Assembly: GCA_945788485.1 (NCBI GenBank)
Contig: CALZMB010000095.1
Location: 1-8,480, forward strand
DNA: 8,480 nucleotides
Source of the DNA: an uncultured bacterium
Lineage (GTDB): Bacteria > Bacteroidota > Bacteroidia > Bacteroidales > Bacteroidaceae
Direction: 5' to 3'
The position numbers and the translations under genes are program-made. The notes beneath the pieces were generated by a model. It saw nothing but the letters and a program-made list of their open reading frames with translations, made no database searches and was not told the origin of the DNA. This document shows, piece after piece, positions 1 through 6,959 of this stretch (position 1 is the stretch's first letter; each line of letters starts with the position of its first letter).

Positions 1-7
1 AGGCAAG

Positions 8-40
8 AAAAAAGTGTGGCTGGAAATACCAACCACACTT
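8..40 (-). terminator. Intrinsic terminator of the lipoprotein transcript
   Basis: Bases 12-19 (AAGTGTGG) pair perfectly with 33-40 (CCACACTT). After one mismatch the stem continues with 21-23 against 29-31 and closes a 5-base loop. Read on the minus strand, the hairpin runs straight into six Ts (bases 13-8), as in a Rho-independent terminator. The plus-strand side has no T tract, so it acts on minus-strand transcripts only. It lies about 90 bp past the stop codon of the small lipoprotein gene and probably ends the polyprenyl synthase-lipoprotein transcript. Confidence 0.75.
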
Positions 41-128
41 CTGCAAAACCTCTTCAAAAGCAAAAATATCAATATATTGAGTTGTCCTCGATGGGAGATA
101 TTTGTTGAATTGAGACGTGCGCCCCACC

Positions 129-548
129 CTATCGTATCACAATCTTTGCAATTTCCTTGGTGTTGGGAGTGTCAAATGAATATGAAATGGTGTAAGACAG
201 GGCTTTATAATCGGATGTGAGGTCAATCGGATTGCCGTATTTCTCTGACAGTTTCTTCTCTATGCGGCTGGCAATCTCCTTTGCGGTGTTCACGACATCG
301 CTCTCCTTAGACTGCGCGCGGAGAATTATAGTGCCCTGTACCGCTTCTTCATGACCCTTAGCAAACTCTTCATAGACAATCTGGTCTATCTCTTTTGCTG
401 TCACTGTGCCTGTCACTTCAGTTGATGAAACTATTGAGGATTCAAATGAGCGGCCAAGTGTAATGATGCTGTCAAACTCCTCGCTCTCGCAACTGACAAA
501 CGACAATGTCATAAGGCAAGCAAGAAATGTGAATAATAATTTTTTCAT
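129..548 (-). CDS. Small lipoprotein of unknown function
   Basis: 139-residue protein that I do not recognise beyond its lipoprotein signal. Residues 1-20 are a signal peptide: the basic start MKK, a hydrophobic core, then FVSC, so Cys20 is the likely lipidated residue after signal peptidase II cleavage. The residues just after the cysteine are acidic (ESEEFD); in Bacteroidetes such acidic stretches have been linked to export of lipoproteins to the cell surface, so surface exposure is possible but inferred. The rest is a small soluble domain of about 115 residues with a central helix-prone, charged stretch (about 77-104) and a beta-prone C-terminus rich in Ser/Thr/Tyr. There are no further membrane segments. 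The gene follows the polyprenyl synthase with a 79-bp gap that holds no recognisable promoter, so the two may be co-transcribed, ending at the hairpin at 8-40. No Shine-Dalgarno site precedes the ATG, which is common in this phylum. The lipoprotein call is strong; the function is unknown. Confidence 0.85.
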   Translation of the reverse strand: MKKLLFTFLACLMTLSFVSCESEEFDSIITLGRSFESSIVSSTEVTGTVTAKEIDQIVYEEFAKGHEEAVQGTIILRAQSKESDVVNTAKEIASRIEKKLSEKYGNPIDLTSDYKALSYTISYSFDTPNTKEIAKIVIR

Positions 549-627
549 TTGTTGCGTTGGTTGAATTGTTAATGGTGTTTAGAAGAAAATGATAGTCAAC
601 GATTTGGTTTTCAGATGTTTCTGATGA

Positions 628-1686
628 TTACAATTCACGGCCTATAACATAATCGAGATAAGTCTTCAACGAGGTTTTTATCTTCTCGTCTTTAACATCC
701 TCGTCAATATACGCAAGAGCTTTTGCATAATATTCGTCCATCGCGTGACGGGCGAAATTGATTCCTCCGCGGTCTCGGGTATAAGCGATGAGCAGCTCAA
801 TCTCTGCTTCTGAAGCCTCGCCTGATTTTACTTTATGTGCAATGTCAGTCATCTCCTGTGGACAAGCGTTCTCCTTGTCGTTCAGCACAAAGAGCACGGG
901 GAGCGTCAGCTTTCCTTCACGCATGTCGATGCCTGTAGGTTTGCCGATAGTCTTAGAATCTGAGTAGTCGAATATATCATCTCGTATCTGGAAGATGATA
1001 CCAAGGTTATGACCAAAGCGACAAGCTTTCACGATGTCTTCTTCAGTCGCTCCAGCGGCGTATGCACCGAGATAACAGCACGCCTCAAAGAGCGACGCCG
1101 TCTTCTTCGAAATCACGTCATAATAGTTATCTATAGAGAAATCTTTCGACGAGATGTTTTGCTGTTGCGCCACTTCGCCTCTCGAAAGCGTTTGTCCGAG
1201 ACGTGCAAGAGCTTCTGTCATGCGCGGCTCTTGGCATTTCGATATCTCCATCAGCGACGTCGAGAGTATGTAGTCACCAACAAGAACGGCAAGGCGGTTG
1301 TTGAACGACGCATTTACAGAAGCCTGTCCGCGACGCTCGTCAGCCTCGTCAACAACATCGTCATGCACCAAGCTGGCAGTATGCAGCAACTCAAGTGAAC
1401 AAGCTGCGTGCAACGCTTTGAACATCAAAGGTTTGTCATCACCGCTAAGCATAGATTTCACCTGCATGAAATCACGATACAAAGCACCGTGCTGCTTCTT
1501 GTATTCAGACTTCGCGACAAGCAAAGTCAGCAGCGGTCGCATTCGTTTGCCGCCTCGTTGCATGATGTGTTGCAACATTTCGTTGAGCAGGCCGTCGGTG
1601 GATGAAAGTGACTTGGAGAATATCTCGGCAAACTGTTTCATCTCCTTCTCTACCGGCTGGGTTATTTCTGACAATGTATCCTTCAT
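628..1686 (-). CDS. Long-chain all-trans polyprenyl diphosphate synthase (IspB type)
   Basis: 352-residue class I prenyl elongase. It adds isopentenyl diphosphate units to an allylic diphosphate to build the long all-trans chain used, in anaerobic Bacteroidales, for the menaquinone tail. All family motifs are present: GGKRMRP at 45-51, the first Asp-rich motif DDVVD at 109-113 followed by ERRG at 117-120, the Lys-Thr pair at 195-196, the second Asp-rich motif DDIFD at 236-240, and GKPTG...EGKLTLP at 248-263. The positions just before the first Asp-rich motif carry small residues (TASLVH), not the aromatic residues of short-chain farnesyl synthases, which fits a long product as in E. coli IspB. 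The exact chain length cannot be read from the sequence. Residues about 62-86 form an extra charged segment absent from IspB. The gene is divergent from polA and lies upstream of the small lipoprotein gene. Soluble enzyme, cytosolic or loosely membrane-associated. Confidence 0.93.
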   Translation of the reverse strand: MKDTLSEITQPVEKEMKQFAEIFSKSLSSTDGLLNEMLQHIMQRGGKRMRPLLTLLVAKSEYKKQHGALYRDFMQVKSMLSGDDKPLMFKALHAACSLELLHTASLVHDDVVDEADERRGQASVNASFNNRLAVLVGDYILSTSLMEISKCQEPRMTEALARLGQTLSRGEVAQQQNISSKDFSIDNYYDVISKKTASLFEACCYLGAYAAGATEEDIVKACRFGHNLGIIFQIRDDIFDYSDSKTIGKPTGIDMREGKLTLPVLFVLNDKENACPQEMTDIAHKVKSGEASEAEIELLIAYTRDRGGINFARHAMDEYYAKALAYIDEDVKDEKIKTSLKTYLDYVIGREL

Positions 1687-1856
1687 AAGGTGAAATAAAT
1701 AGTTTTAACGACACAAAATTCAATAATTACAGTCTTACTCTACCCTACCCTGCCTTACATTCATCGTCAAAGCAAAAAATGCACTGCAATGTTGTTTGAC
1801 ATGACAAATCGAGGCAGTAGATTAAAGAATAAAACTTGTAAAAACAAATTTTCGCA

Positions 1857-1888
1857 CAAAATTAAGAAAAATATTGGGATTTATGAAA
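1857..1888 (-). promoter_or_regulatory. Candidate promoter of the polyprenyl synthase gene
   Basis: On the minus strand, TAATTTTG (bases 1864-1857) matches the Bacteroides -7 consensus TAnnTTTG exactly. Twenty bases upstream, TTTC (1888-1885) matches the -33 TTTG at three of four positions. It would give a leader of about 165 nt. The match is moderate and the region is A/T-rich, so chance is a real alternative. Confidence 0.35.
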
Positions 1889-1905
1889 ACTTTTGTGTAC
1901 TTTTA
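1873..1905 (+). promoter_or_regulatory. Candidate promoter of polA
   Basis: TACTTTTA (1898-1905) differs from the Bacteroides -7 consensus TAnnTTTG only at the last base. It sits in the same local context (TGTACTTTT) as the better rbfA promoter. ATTG (1873-1876) could serve as the -33 element with a 21-bp spacer, slightly long. It would give a leader of about 75 nt. It interleaves with the minus-strand candidate, so the two promoters could interfere. Confidence 0.35.
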
Positions 1906-1984
1906 CAAAAATTTTTACATCAAAGCATATTTCATGCTGAAAAATGGATGTATTATACAGTAAAAAAGCATATACCATACAATA

Positions 1985-4900
1985 ATGAAAAAGCTCTTTC
2001 TTCTCGATGCCTATGCTCTCATCTACCGCTCCTACTACGCCCTCATCCGCTCTCCAAGAGTGAATTCAAAGGGGATGAACACAAGCGCGGTAATGGGATT
2101 TGTCAACACACTGAACGAGGTAATAACGAAAGAACGTCCCGACTATATCGGTGTGGCGTTCGATCATGGAAAGACATTCCGTCACGAGGCTTTCCCGCAA
2201 TACAAAGCCCAGCGCGAAGAGACTCCTGAAGATATACGCCGTTCGGTGCCTGTCATCAAGGATATTCTCGAAGCATGGAATATCCCGTGTCTGCAGGTTG
2301 ACAACTACGAGGCGGACGATGTCATCGGAGCTATTGCCACCATGGCATCACAACATAGTATTGCCGATGAAATGGGCGGAAATGACGGTGAAATAGAGAC
2401 ATTCATGCTCACTCCTGACAAAGACTACGGACAGTTGGTGAAGCCTCGTGTCATGATGTATAAGCCTCGCCACGGCGGCGGTTATGACATTCTTGGAGAG
2501 AAAGAGATTTGCGAGAAATACAACATCAGCAATCCTGCGCAGGTCATTGACCTTCTCGCTCTGATGGGCGACAGCGCCGACAACTTCCCGGGATGCCCGG
2601 GCGTGGGAGAAAAGACAGCGATAAAGCTTATCAACGAATGGGGCACATGCGAGAACCTCATCGCGCACGCACAAGATATAAAAGGTGCGATAGGCAGAAA
2701 AGTGTCAGAGCACGCTGACGACATCCGAATGTCAAAATTCCTTGCAACCATCTGCACAGATATTGAAGAGGTGTGCCAGAACTTCCCAGACATCTTGCAG
2801 AGCATGACACTTCAACAGCCCGATGCCGCGAAACTCTCTGCCATCTTCGACGAACTGGAGTTCCGAACGCTTGCAAAGAAAATTTTGGGCAGCGGCTCCA
2901 ACACTGCTGCCGCTTCTGCATCGTCGAGCCAGGATATGCCACTCTTCGACTCAAAACTGCAGGGCGACCCTTCCGACTCGTCAACCCGCCCTACCCCATC
3001 AGCCACAACCGACACTCAAGTCATTGTGACAAGGAATCTGTTCGGGGAAGAAGAGTTAATTAATGTAAATGTAAAGAAGTCTAAAAAACATAAAACAGAC
3101 GCTAATTTTCAAACCTCGGAGAATGCGAAATTTACGGCCGACGGAGCGGAAGACGAAAAATTTCGCAAGGAAATCAGCCTTGAAACGGTGTCTCATTCTT
3201 ACGAACTCATTGATTCATTAGAAGATACGGCTCGCCTTTGTGACAAAATCTTGACAAACGGAATTGTTTGTTTTGACACTGAAACCACTTCAAAGAGCAG
3301 CATCGAGGCAGAATTGGTGGGAATGAGCTTCGCCGTCGCGCCGGGAGAGGCATGGTATGTCTCTGTGCCGGGAAAAATGCGCGAGGCGGCAGAGGCGATG
3401 CGTCCGGTTCTTGAAAACGAGAACATAGCCAAGGTCGGACAGAACATTAAGTACGACATTGAGGTGTTGTCGAAATATGGCGTGAGTGTGAAAGGCCAAC
3501 TCTTCGACACGATGGTAGCACACTATCTGCTTCAGCCGGAGCTCCGACACAACATGGACTATATGGCAGAGACGCTTCTCGGCTACCGCACCATACACTA
3601 CGACGACATCGTGCCTAAGGGGAAGACGATGGCCGACCTCCACCCTATCGACATTCGCGACTATGCCTGTGAGGATGCAGACATCACTCTTCAGCTCTGG
3701 AACGTGCTGCAACCGAGGCTGCACGAACAGGAAGGACTGTGGCAACTCTTCACCGACATAGAGATGCCGCTTGTCGAAGTGCTTGCCGACATGGAGCTGA
3801 CCGGCGTTGCCATCGACACTGCCGCGCTGCGCGAGGTGTCGCGCCTCTTCACGCAACGCATGACAGAACACGAGCAGAAAATATACGCCTTGGCAGGCAG
3901 GGAGTTCAACATCAATTCGCCGCGTCAGGTTGGTGACATCCTCTTCGGCGAGATGAAGATAATCGAGAAGCCAAAACGCACTAAGACAGGACAATACGTC
4001 ACATCCGAAGATGTGCTCACATCGCTACGCGGAGAGCATGAGATAGTGGCTGAAATCCTGGACTACCGTGGTTTGAAGAAACTTGTCGGGACGTATGTCG
4101 ATGCTTTGCCGAAGCTTGTAAACAAATCTACTGGACGAATACACACATCTTTCAACCAGTGTGTAACGGCTACGGGACGACTGTCATCGAGCGATCCGAA
4201 CCTGCAAAACATCCCCGTGAGGGGCGAAGACGGAAAGGAAATTCGCCGCTGTTTCATAGCCGGAGACAGCACAGCAGATTCTGAACCCGACCTCTTCTCT
4301 CTTGCAACTGAAGAAGAAAAACAGAACAATTATCTCTTCTTCTCTGCCGACTACAGCCAGATAGAACTGCGTGTCATGGCGCATCTCAGCGGCGACGAGG
4401 CGATGTGCCGCGCTTTCCGCGAAGGGCATGACGTTCATGCTGCAACGGCTGCGACAGTGTATGGGAAATCGATGGAAGACATCACGCGCGACGAGCGTAC
4501 GAAAGCGAAGCGCGCAAACTTCGGACTCATCTACGGCATCTCTGCCTGGGGACTGAGCCAGTCTCTGATGATCGACCGCAAAGAGGCACGCGCGCTGATG
4601 GACGGATTCTTCAAGACATTCCCTAAAGTGCAGGAATACATGGAGTTATCTAAACAGAAAGCCGCTGCTGACGGCTACGCCGAGACGCTTCTGCATCGTC
4701 GCCGCTACCTTCCGGACATCAACTCTGGCAACGCCACTGTGCGAGGCTTCGCCGAGCGCAATGCCATCAACGCCCCTATACAAGGCACGGCAGCCGACAT
4801 CATAAAGATAGCCATGGTGCGCATTCACCGCCGCTTCAAGGAGGAGGGTCTGAAATCGAAGATGATTCTTCAGGTCCACGACGAACTCAATTTCTCCGTG

Positions 4901-5023
4901 CTTGCCTCTGAGAAAGACATCGTAGAGAAAATCGTGATATACGAAATGGAACACGCCTACCCTCTCTCCGTGCCTCTCGTCGCTGATTTCGGATGGGGTG
5001 AGAACTGGCTTGAAGCACACTGA
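1985..5023 (+). CDS. polA: DNA polymerase I with 5' nuclease, proofreading and polymerase domains
   Basis: 1012-residue PolA, long for the family (E. coli 928). It removes RNA primers, fills gaps and takes part in excision repair. 5' nuclease, residues 1-300: acidic metal ligands D8, D60, E109/D111/D112, D145/D147 and D196/D199, then the helix-hairpin-helix region (PGVGEKTA). A low-complexity linker of about 100 residues follows (302-400; Ser/Ala-rich, then Lys-rich). 3'-5' exonuclease, about 405-585: ExoI D431/E433, ExoII N487...D491, ExoIII Y560...D564 all present, so proofreading should work, unlike in Taq. Polymerase, about 590-1012: TATGRLSSSDPNLQNIP at 728-744; motif A with D789 and E794; O-helix R838, K842, F846, Y850; motif C H965-D966-E967. 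Phe at 846 (E. coli F762) predicts discrimination against dideoxynucleotides. An acidic extra segment (760-784) precedes motif A. The ATG begins MKKLFLLDAYALIYR, as in related PolA proteins. Monocistronic: rbfA has its own promoter downstream. Confidence 0.98.
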   Translation: MKKLFLLDAYALIYRSYYALIRSPRVNSKGMNTSAVMGFVNTLNEVITKERPDYIGVAFDHGKTFRHEAFPQYKAQREETPEDIRRSVPVIKDILEAWNIPCLQVDNYEADDVIGAIATMASQHSIADEMGGNDGEIETFMLTPDKDYGQLVKPRVMMYKPRHGGGYDILGEKEICEKYNISNPAQVIDLLALMGDSADNFPGCPGVGEKTAIKLINEWGTCENLIAHAQDIKGAIGRKVSEHADDIRMSKFLATICTDIEEVCQNFPDILQSMTLQQPDAAKLSAIFDELEFRTLAKKILGSGSNTAAASASSSQDMPLFDSKLQGDPSDSSTRPTPSATTDTQVIVTRNLFGEEELINVNVKKSKKHKTDANFQTSENAKFTADGAEDEKFRKEISLETVSHSYELIDSLEDTARLCDKILTNGIVCFDTETTSKSSIEAELVGMSFAVAPGEAWYVSVPGKMREAAEAMRPVLENENIAKVGQNIKYDIEVLSKYGVSVKGQLFDTMVAHYLLQPELRHNMDYMAETLLGYRTIHYDDIVPKGKTMADLHPIDIRDYACEDADITLQLWNVLQPRLHEQEGLWQLFTDIEMPLVEVLADMELTGVAIDTAALREVSRLFTQRMTEHEQKIYALAGREFNINSPRQVGDILFGEMKIIEKPKRTKTGQYVTSEDVLTSLRGEHEIVAEILDYRGLKKLVGTYVDALPKLVNKSTGRIHTSFNQCVTATGRLSSSDPNLQNIPVRGEDGKEIRRCFIAGDSTADSEPDLFSLATEEEKQNNYLFFSADYSQIELRVMAHLSGDEAMCRAFREGHDVHAATAATVYGKSMEDITRDERTKAKRANFGLIYGISAWGLSQSLMIDRKEARALMDGFFKTFPKVQEYMELSKQKAAADGYAETLLHRRRYLPDINSGNATVRGFAERNAINAPIQGTAADIIKIAMVRIHRRFKEEGLKSKMILQVHDELNFSVLASEKDIVEKIVIYEMEHAYPLSVPLVADFGWGENWLEAH
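3124..3167. repeat. 10-bp inverted repeat inside the polA linker
   Basis: TGCGAAATTT (3124-3133) and AAATTTCGCA (3158-3167) are perfect reverse complements around a 24-base G/C-rich spacer. The repeat stays in frame and encodes PolA residues about 380-394, in the non-conserved linker between the 5' nuclease and exonuclease domains. The surrounding 3056-3120 stretch is markedly A/T-richer than the rest of polA. Confidence 0.7.
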
Positions 5024-5029
5024 CAGATG

Positions 5030-5050
5030 CCCCTCACCCTACCCCACCCC
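5030..5050 (-). other. G-quadruplex motif just after the polA stop codon
   Basis: The plus strand shows four C tracts (CCCC, CCC, CCCC, CCCC) separated by 3, 2 and 1 bases, starting 7 bases after the polA stop codon. The minus strand therefore carries a canonical four-tract G-quadruplex motif with very short loops. The polA mRNA would carry the C-rich strand. Whether it folds in the cell is unknown. Confidence 0.6.
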
Positions 5051-5093
5051 ATCTCATCTACATACAATTCATGTACATACAACCGGTGCATGA

Positions 5094-5133
5094 TTGCAAG
5101 TCATAGAAAAAATTCATGCCATCAGACTTGCAA
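5094..5133. repeat. 9-bp inverted repeat upstream of the rbfA promoter
   Basis: TTGCAAGTC (5094-5102) and GACTTGCAA (5125-5133) are perfect reverse complements around a 22-base spacer. No T tract follows on either strand, so it is not a standard intrinsic terminator, although it is the only sizeable hairpin between polA and rbfA. It ends 6 bp before the rbfA -33 element, so a regulator site is also possible. Confidence 0.55.
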
Positions 5134-5138
5134 AAAGA

Positions 5139-5170
5139 TTTGGCAGAATAAAAAAATATATGTACTTTTG
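5139..5170 (+). promoter_or_regulatory. Promoter of the rbfA-permease operon
   Basis: TTTG (5139-5142), a 20-bp spacer, and TACTTTTG (5163-5170) match the Bacteroides primary sigma factor consensus (TTTG, 19-20 bp, TAnnTTTG) at every defined position. Transcription would start near 5175, leaving a leader of about 30 nt before the rbfA ATG. Confidence 0.75.
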
Positions 5171-5203
5171 CATACCGAAAACATAAAAAAACGATAAAAG
5201 AAA

Positions 5204-5539
5204 ATGCAAGAAACAAGACAAAACCGTATAGCGCGCCTGCTTCAGAAAGAACTGAGCCTCATTTTCCAATCACAGACCCGCATGATGCACGGCGTGATGG
5301 TGAGCGTTACCCGAGTGAAGATAAGCCCTGACCTCAGCATCTGCACAGCTTATCTCAGCATCTTCCCTTCCGAGAAAGGCGAAGAAATCATCAATGCCGT
5401 CACTCGCAACCAGGCAACCATACGCTACGACCTTGGGCAGAGAGTCCGCAACCAGCTGCGCATCATACCCGAACTTCGATTTTTCATCGATGATTCGCTC
5501 GACTATATCGACCACATCGACGAGCTTCTGAAACGCTGA
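5204..5539 (+). CDS. rbfA: Ribosome-binding factor A (30S maturation)
   Basis: 111-residue protein, the usual length for RbfA. It is a single KH-like domain that binds the immature 30S subunit near the 5' end and central decoding region of 16S rRNA and helps late maturation, especially in the cold. Diagnostic parts are the N-terminal helix (RQNRIARLLQKELSLIF), the strand VSVTRVKISPDLSICTAYLSIF, and the C-terminal signature RIIPELRFFIDDSLDYIDHIDELL at about 86-109, which parallels the PELTFFYDNSL region of E. coli RbfA. The ATG lies in an A-rich leader about 30 nt below a strong promoter. A Shine-Dalgarno site is weak or absent. It is followed after 35 bp by the lipoprotein-release permease, almost certainly on the same transcript. 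The two functions have no obvious biochemical link. Confidence 0.95.
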   Translation: MQETRQNRIARLLQKELSLIFQSQTRMMHGVMVSVTRVKISPDLSICTAYLSIFPSEKGEEIINAVTRNQATIRYDLGQRVRNQLRIIPELRFFIDDSLDYIDHIDELLKR

Positions 5540-5574
5540 CGCAGAATGACTTACACCATCTATAACGAACGAAA

Positions 5575-6801
5575 ATGTCATTAGCACTAACAATAGCGCG
5601 TAGGTATCTGTTTGCGAAAAAGAGCACAAACGCCATAAACATCATCTCCGGCATCAGTGTCATGGGCGTCGTCATCGCCACCATGGCACTCATCATCGTG
5701 CTGTCAGTGTTCAATGGTTTCCACGACCTCATAGCATCGTTCTTCACCACCTTCGACCCTCAACTCGAGCTGACTCCGAAGACGGGCAAAGCCGCGCCTA
5801 CTGACGACCCTCTACTGCTGAAGGTGAAAGAGTTGCCACAGATTGATGTAGCTACAGAATGTGTTGAAGACCAGGCTCTTGCCGTGTATAAAGGTCAACA
5901 GATGATGGTACGTGTGAAAGGTGTTGAAGACAACTTCCAATATCTGACCAACATACGCAGCATCCTGTATGGCGACGGAGACTTCACCCTGCATGCCGCC
6001 GATGTGGAATACGGTGTGCCGGGCATCCGTGTGGCTAACGACCTCGGCACGGGAGCCTATTGGCCGGACTATCTGAAAATCTACGCTCCGCAGCGCGAAG
6101 GGCAGTTAGACATGATGAATCCGGAGGCGGCGTTCACCGTCGATTCTCTGCTCTCGGCAGGCTGTGTCTTCTCTGTGAAACAGGCGAAATACGACAAGCA
6201 GTATATCCTCACGTCCATCACATTCGCCCGCAACCTTTTCTTCCGCCAAGGTCAGCTGACAAGTCTCGCCCTGAGGCTGAAGCCTGGATGCAGCATCAGC
6301 GAGACGAAGAAAGAGATAGAGGCTCTTGCTGGAGAGAAATACTATGTTAAAGACCGCTTCGAGCAGCAGGCCGACACGTTCCGTATCATGCAGATAGAGA
6401 AGCTGTTGGCATACGTTTTCCTCACTTTCATTCTCGTTGTGGCGTGCTTCAACATCATCGGTTCGCTCTCAATGCTTATGATTGACAAGCACGACGATGT
6501 GCAGACGCTGCGACATCTCGGTGCGTCAGACAAGCTCATCCGCCGCATCTTCCTCATCGAGGGCAGCCTCATTTCTGTCGTCGGAGCCATCGCCGGCACA
6601 TTGTTCGGGCTGTTGCTGTGCCTGTTGCAGCAGGAGTTTGGCCTTGTGCGCATGGGTTCTTCGAGCGGCACATTCCTCACCGACGCTTATCCGCTCAGCG
6701 TCCACTACAGTGATGTGGCGGTCATCGTCGTCACGGTCATCGTCATCGGCTTGCTGTCGGTGTATTATCCTGTGCGCTATCTGACACGTAGGCTGCTGTA
6801 G
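5575..6801 (+). CDS. LolC/LolE-family ABC permease (lipoprotein release)
   Basis: 408-residue integral membrane protein with the family layout: one N-terminal membrane helix (about 21-48, ending LSVFNGF, as in LolC/LolE), a large periplasmic domain (about 50-275), then three helices (about 277-302, 328-352, 378-398) and a short basic tail (RYLTRRLL). Between helices 2 and 3 lies the cytoplasmic coupling segment DKHDDVQTLRHLGASDKLIRRIFLIEG (304-330), which contacts the ATPase. In the Lol system such permeases, with the ATPase LolD, extract lipoproteins from the inner membrane and pass them to the carrier LolA. No ATPase gene is adjacent, so LolD must be encoded elsewhere. LolC and LolE cannot be told apart here, so I give no symbol. 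The start gives a typical MSLALTIARRYLF lead-in. A related MacB-type permease is less likely given the N-terminal motif. Confidence 0.88.
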   Translation: MSLALTIARRYLFAKKSTNAINIISGISVMGVVIATMALIIVLSVFNGFHDLIASFFTTFDPQLELTPKTGKAAPTDDPLLLKVKELPQIDVATECVEDQALAVYKGQQMMVRVKGVEDNFQYLTNIRSILYGDGDFTLHAADVEYGVPGIRVANDLGTGAYWPDYLKIYAPQREGQLDMMNPEAAFTVDSLLSAGCVFSVKQAKYDKQYILTSITFARNLFFRQGQLTSLALRLKPGCSISETKKEIEALAGEKYYVKDRFEQQADTFRIMQIEKLLAYVFLTFILVVACFNIIGSLSMLMIDKHDDVQTLRHLGASDKLIRRIFLIEGSLISVVGAIAGTLFGLLLCLLQQEFGLVRMGSSSGTFLTDAYPLSVHYSDVAVIVVTVIVIGLLSVYYPVRYLTRRLL

Positions 6802-6959
6802 GATGGAATAGGAATTTTGAGCAAGACGAGCGGCAAAACCGCGGAGAACAGTGGCAATAGAGCAGGGGAGGGGGGCTGTGCAAAATACAAAAAGAAGCAA
6901 TAAAAACAGCCAGACCAAAGCCAGAGAATATCCAGAAAAAGCAATACACAAGAATATTG
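6802..6959. other. Non-coding spacer after the permease gene
   Basis: This 158-bp stretch before the shared terminator is A- and G-rich and includes GGGG-A-GGGGGG at 6865-6875. The open frames crossing it are antisense or out-of-frame extensions of the permease gene with no family resemblance. I see no RNA gene. It would form a long 3' untranslated region of the rbfA-permease transcript. Confidence 0.5.

Larger units (their letters stand above)
1687..1984. other. Divergent A/T-rich intergenic region (polyprenyl synthase / polA)
   Basis: These 298 bp separate the two divergent starts. I find no credible small gene or RNA here. The region holds weak candidate promoters for both directions (listed separately) and a C-rich patch at 1743-1754 (CCCTACCCTGCC) that resembles the longer C-rich run just after polA. 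The start codons on both sides lack clear Shine-Dalgarno sites. Confidence 0.6.

Noticed and set aside
14..220. A 68-codon plus-strand open frame at the left edge
   Set aside because: It begins inside the terminator hairpin and runs antisense into the lipoprotein gene; no signal or motif supports it.
1009..1693. Plus-strand open frames of 129 and 131 codons opposite the polyprenyl synthase
   Set aside because: Both are antisense to conserved motifs of the synthase and show no domain features.
3290..3994. A 234-codon open frame antisense to the middle of polA
   Set aside because: It lies opposite well-conserved exonuclease and polymerase sequence, has no recognisable domain and is rich in His, Val and Leu in the way expected of reverse-frame readings. 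It is a shadow of polA.
5059..5082. Direct repeat TACATACAA (5059-5067 and 5074-5082)
   Set aside because: Only two short copies in low-complexity sequence; this is likely by chance, and there is no array.
6830..6842. Small hairpin GCGG-N5-CCGC after the permease stop codon as a terminator
   Set aside because: The stem is only 4 bp and no T tract follows. The much stronger hairpin at 6960-7015 is the better candidate.
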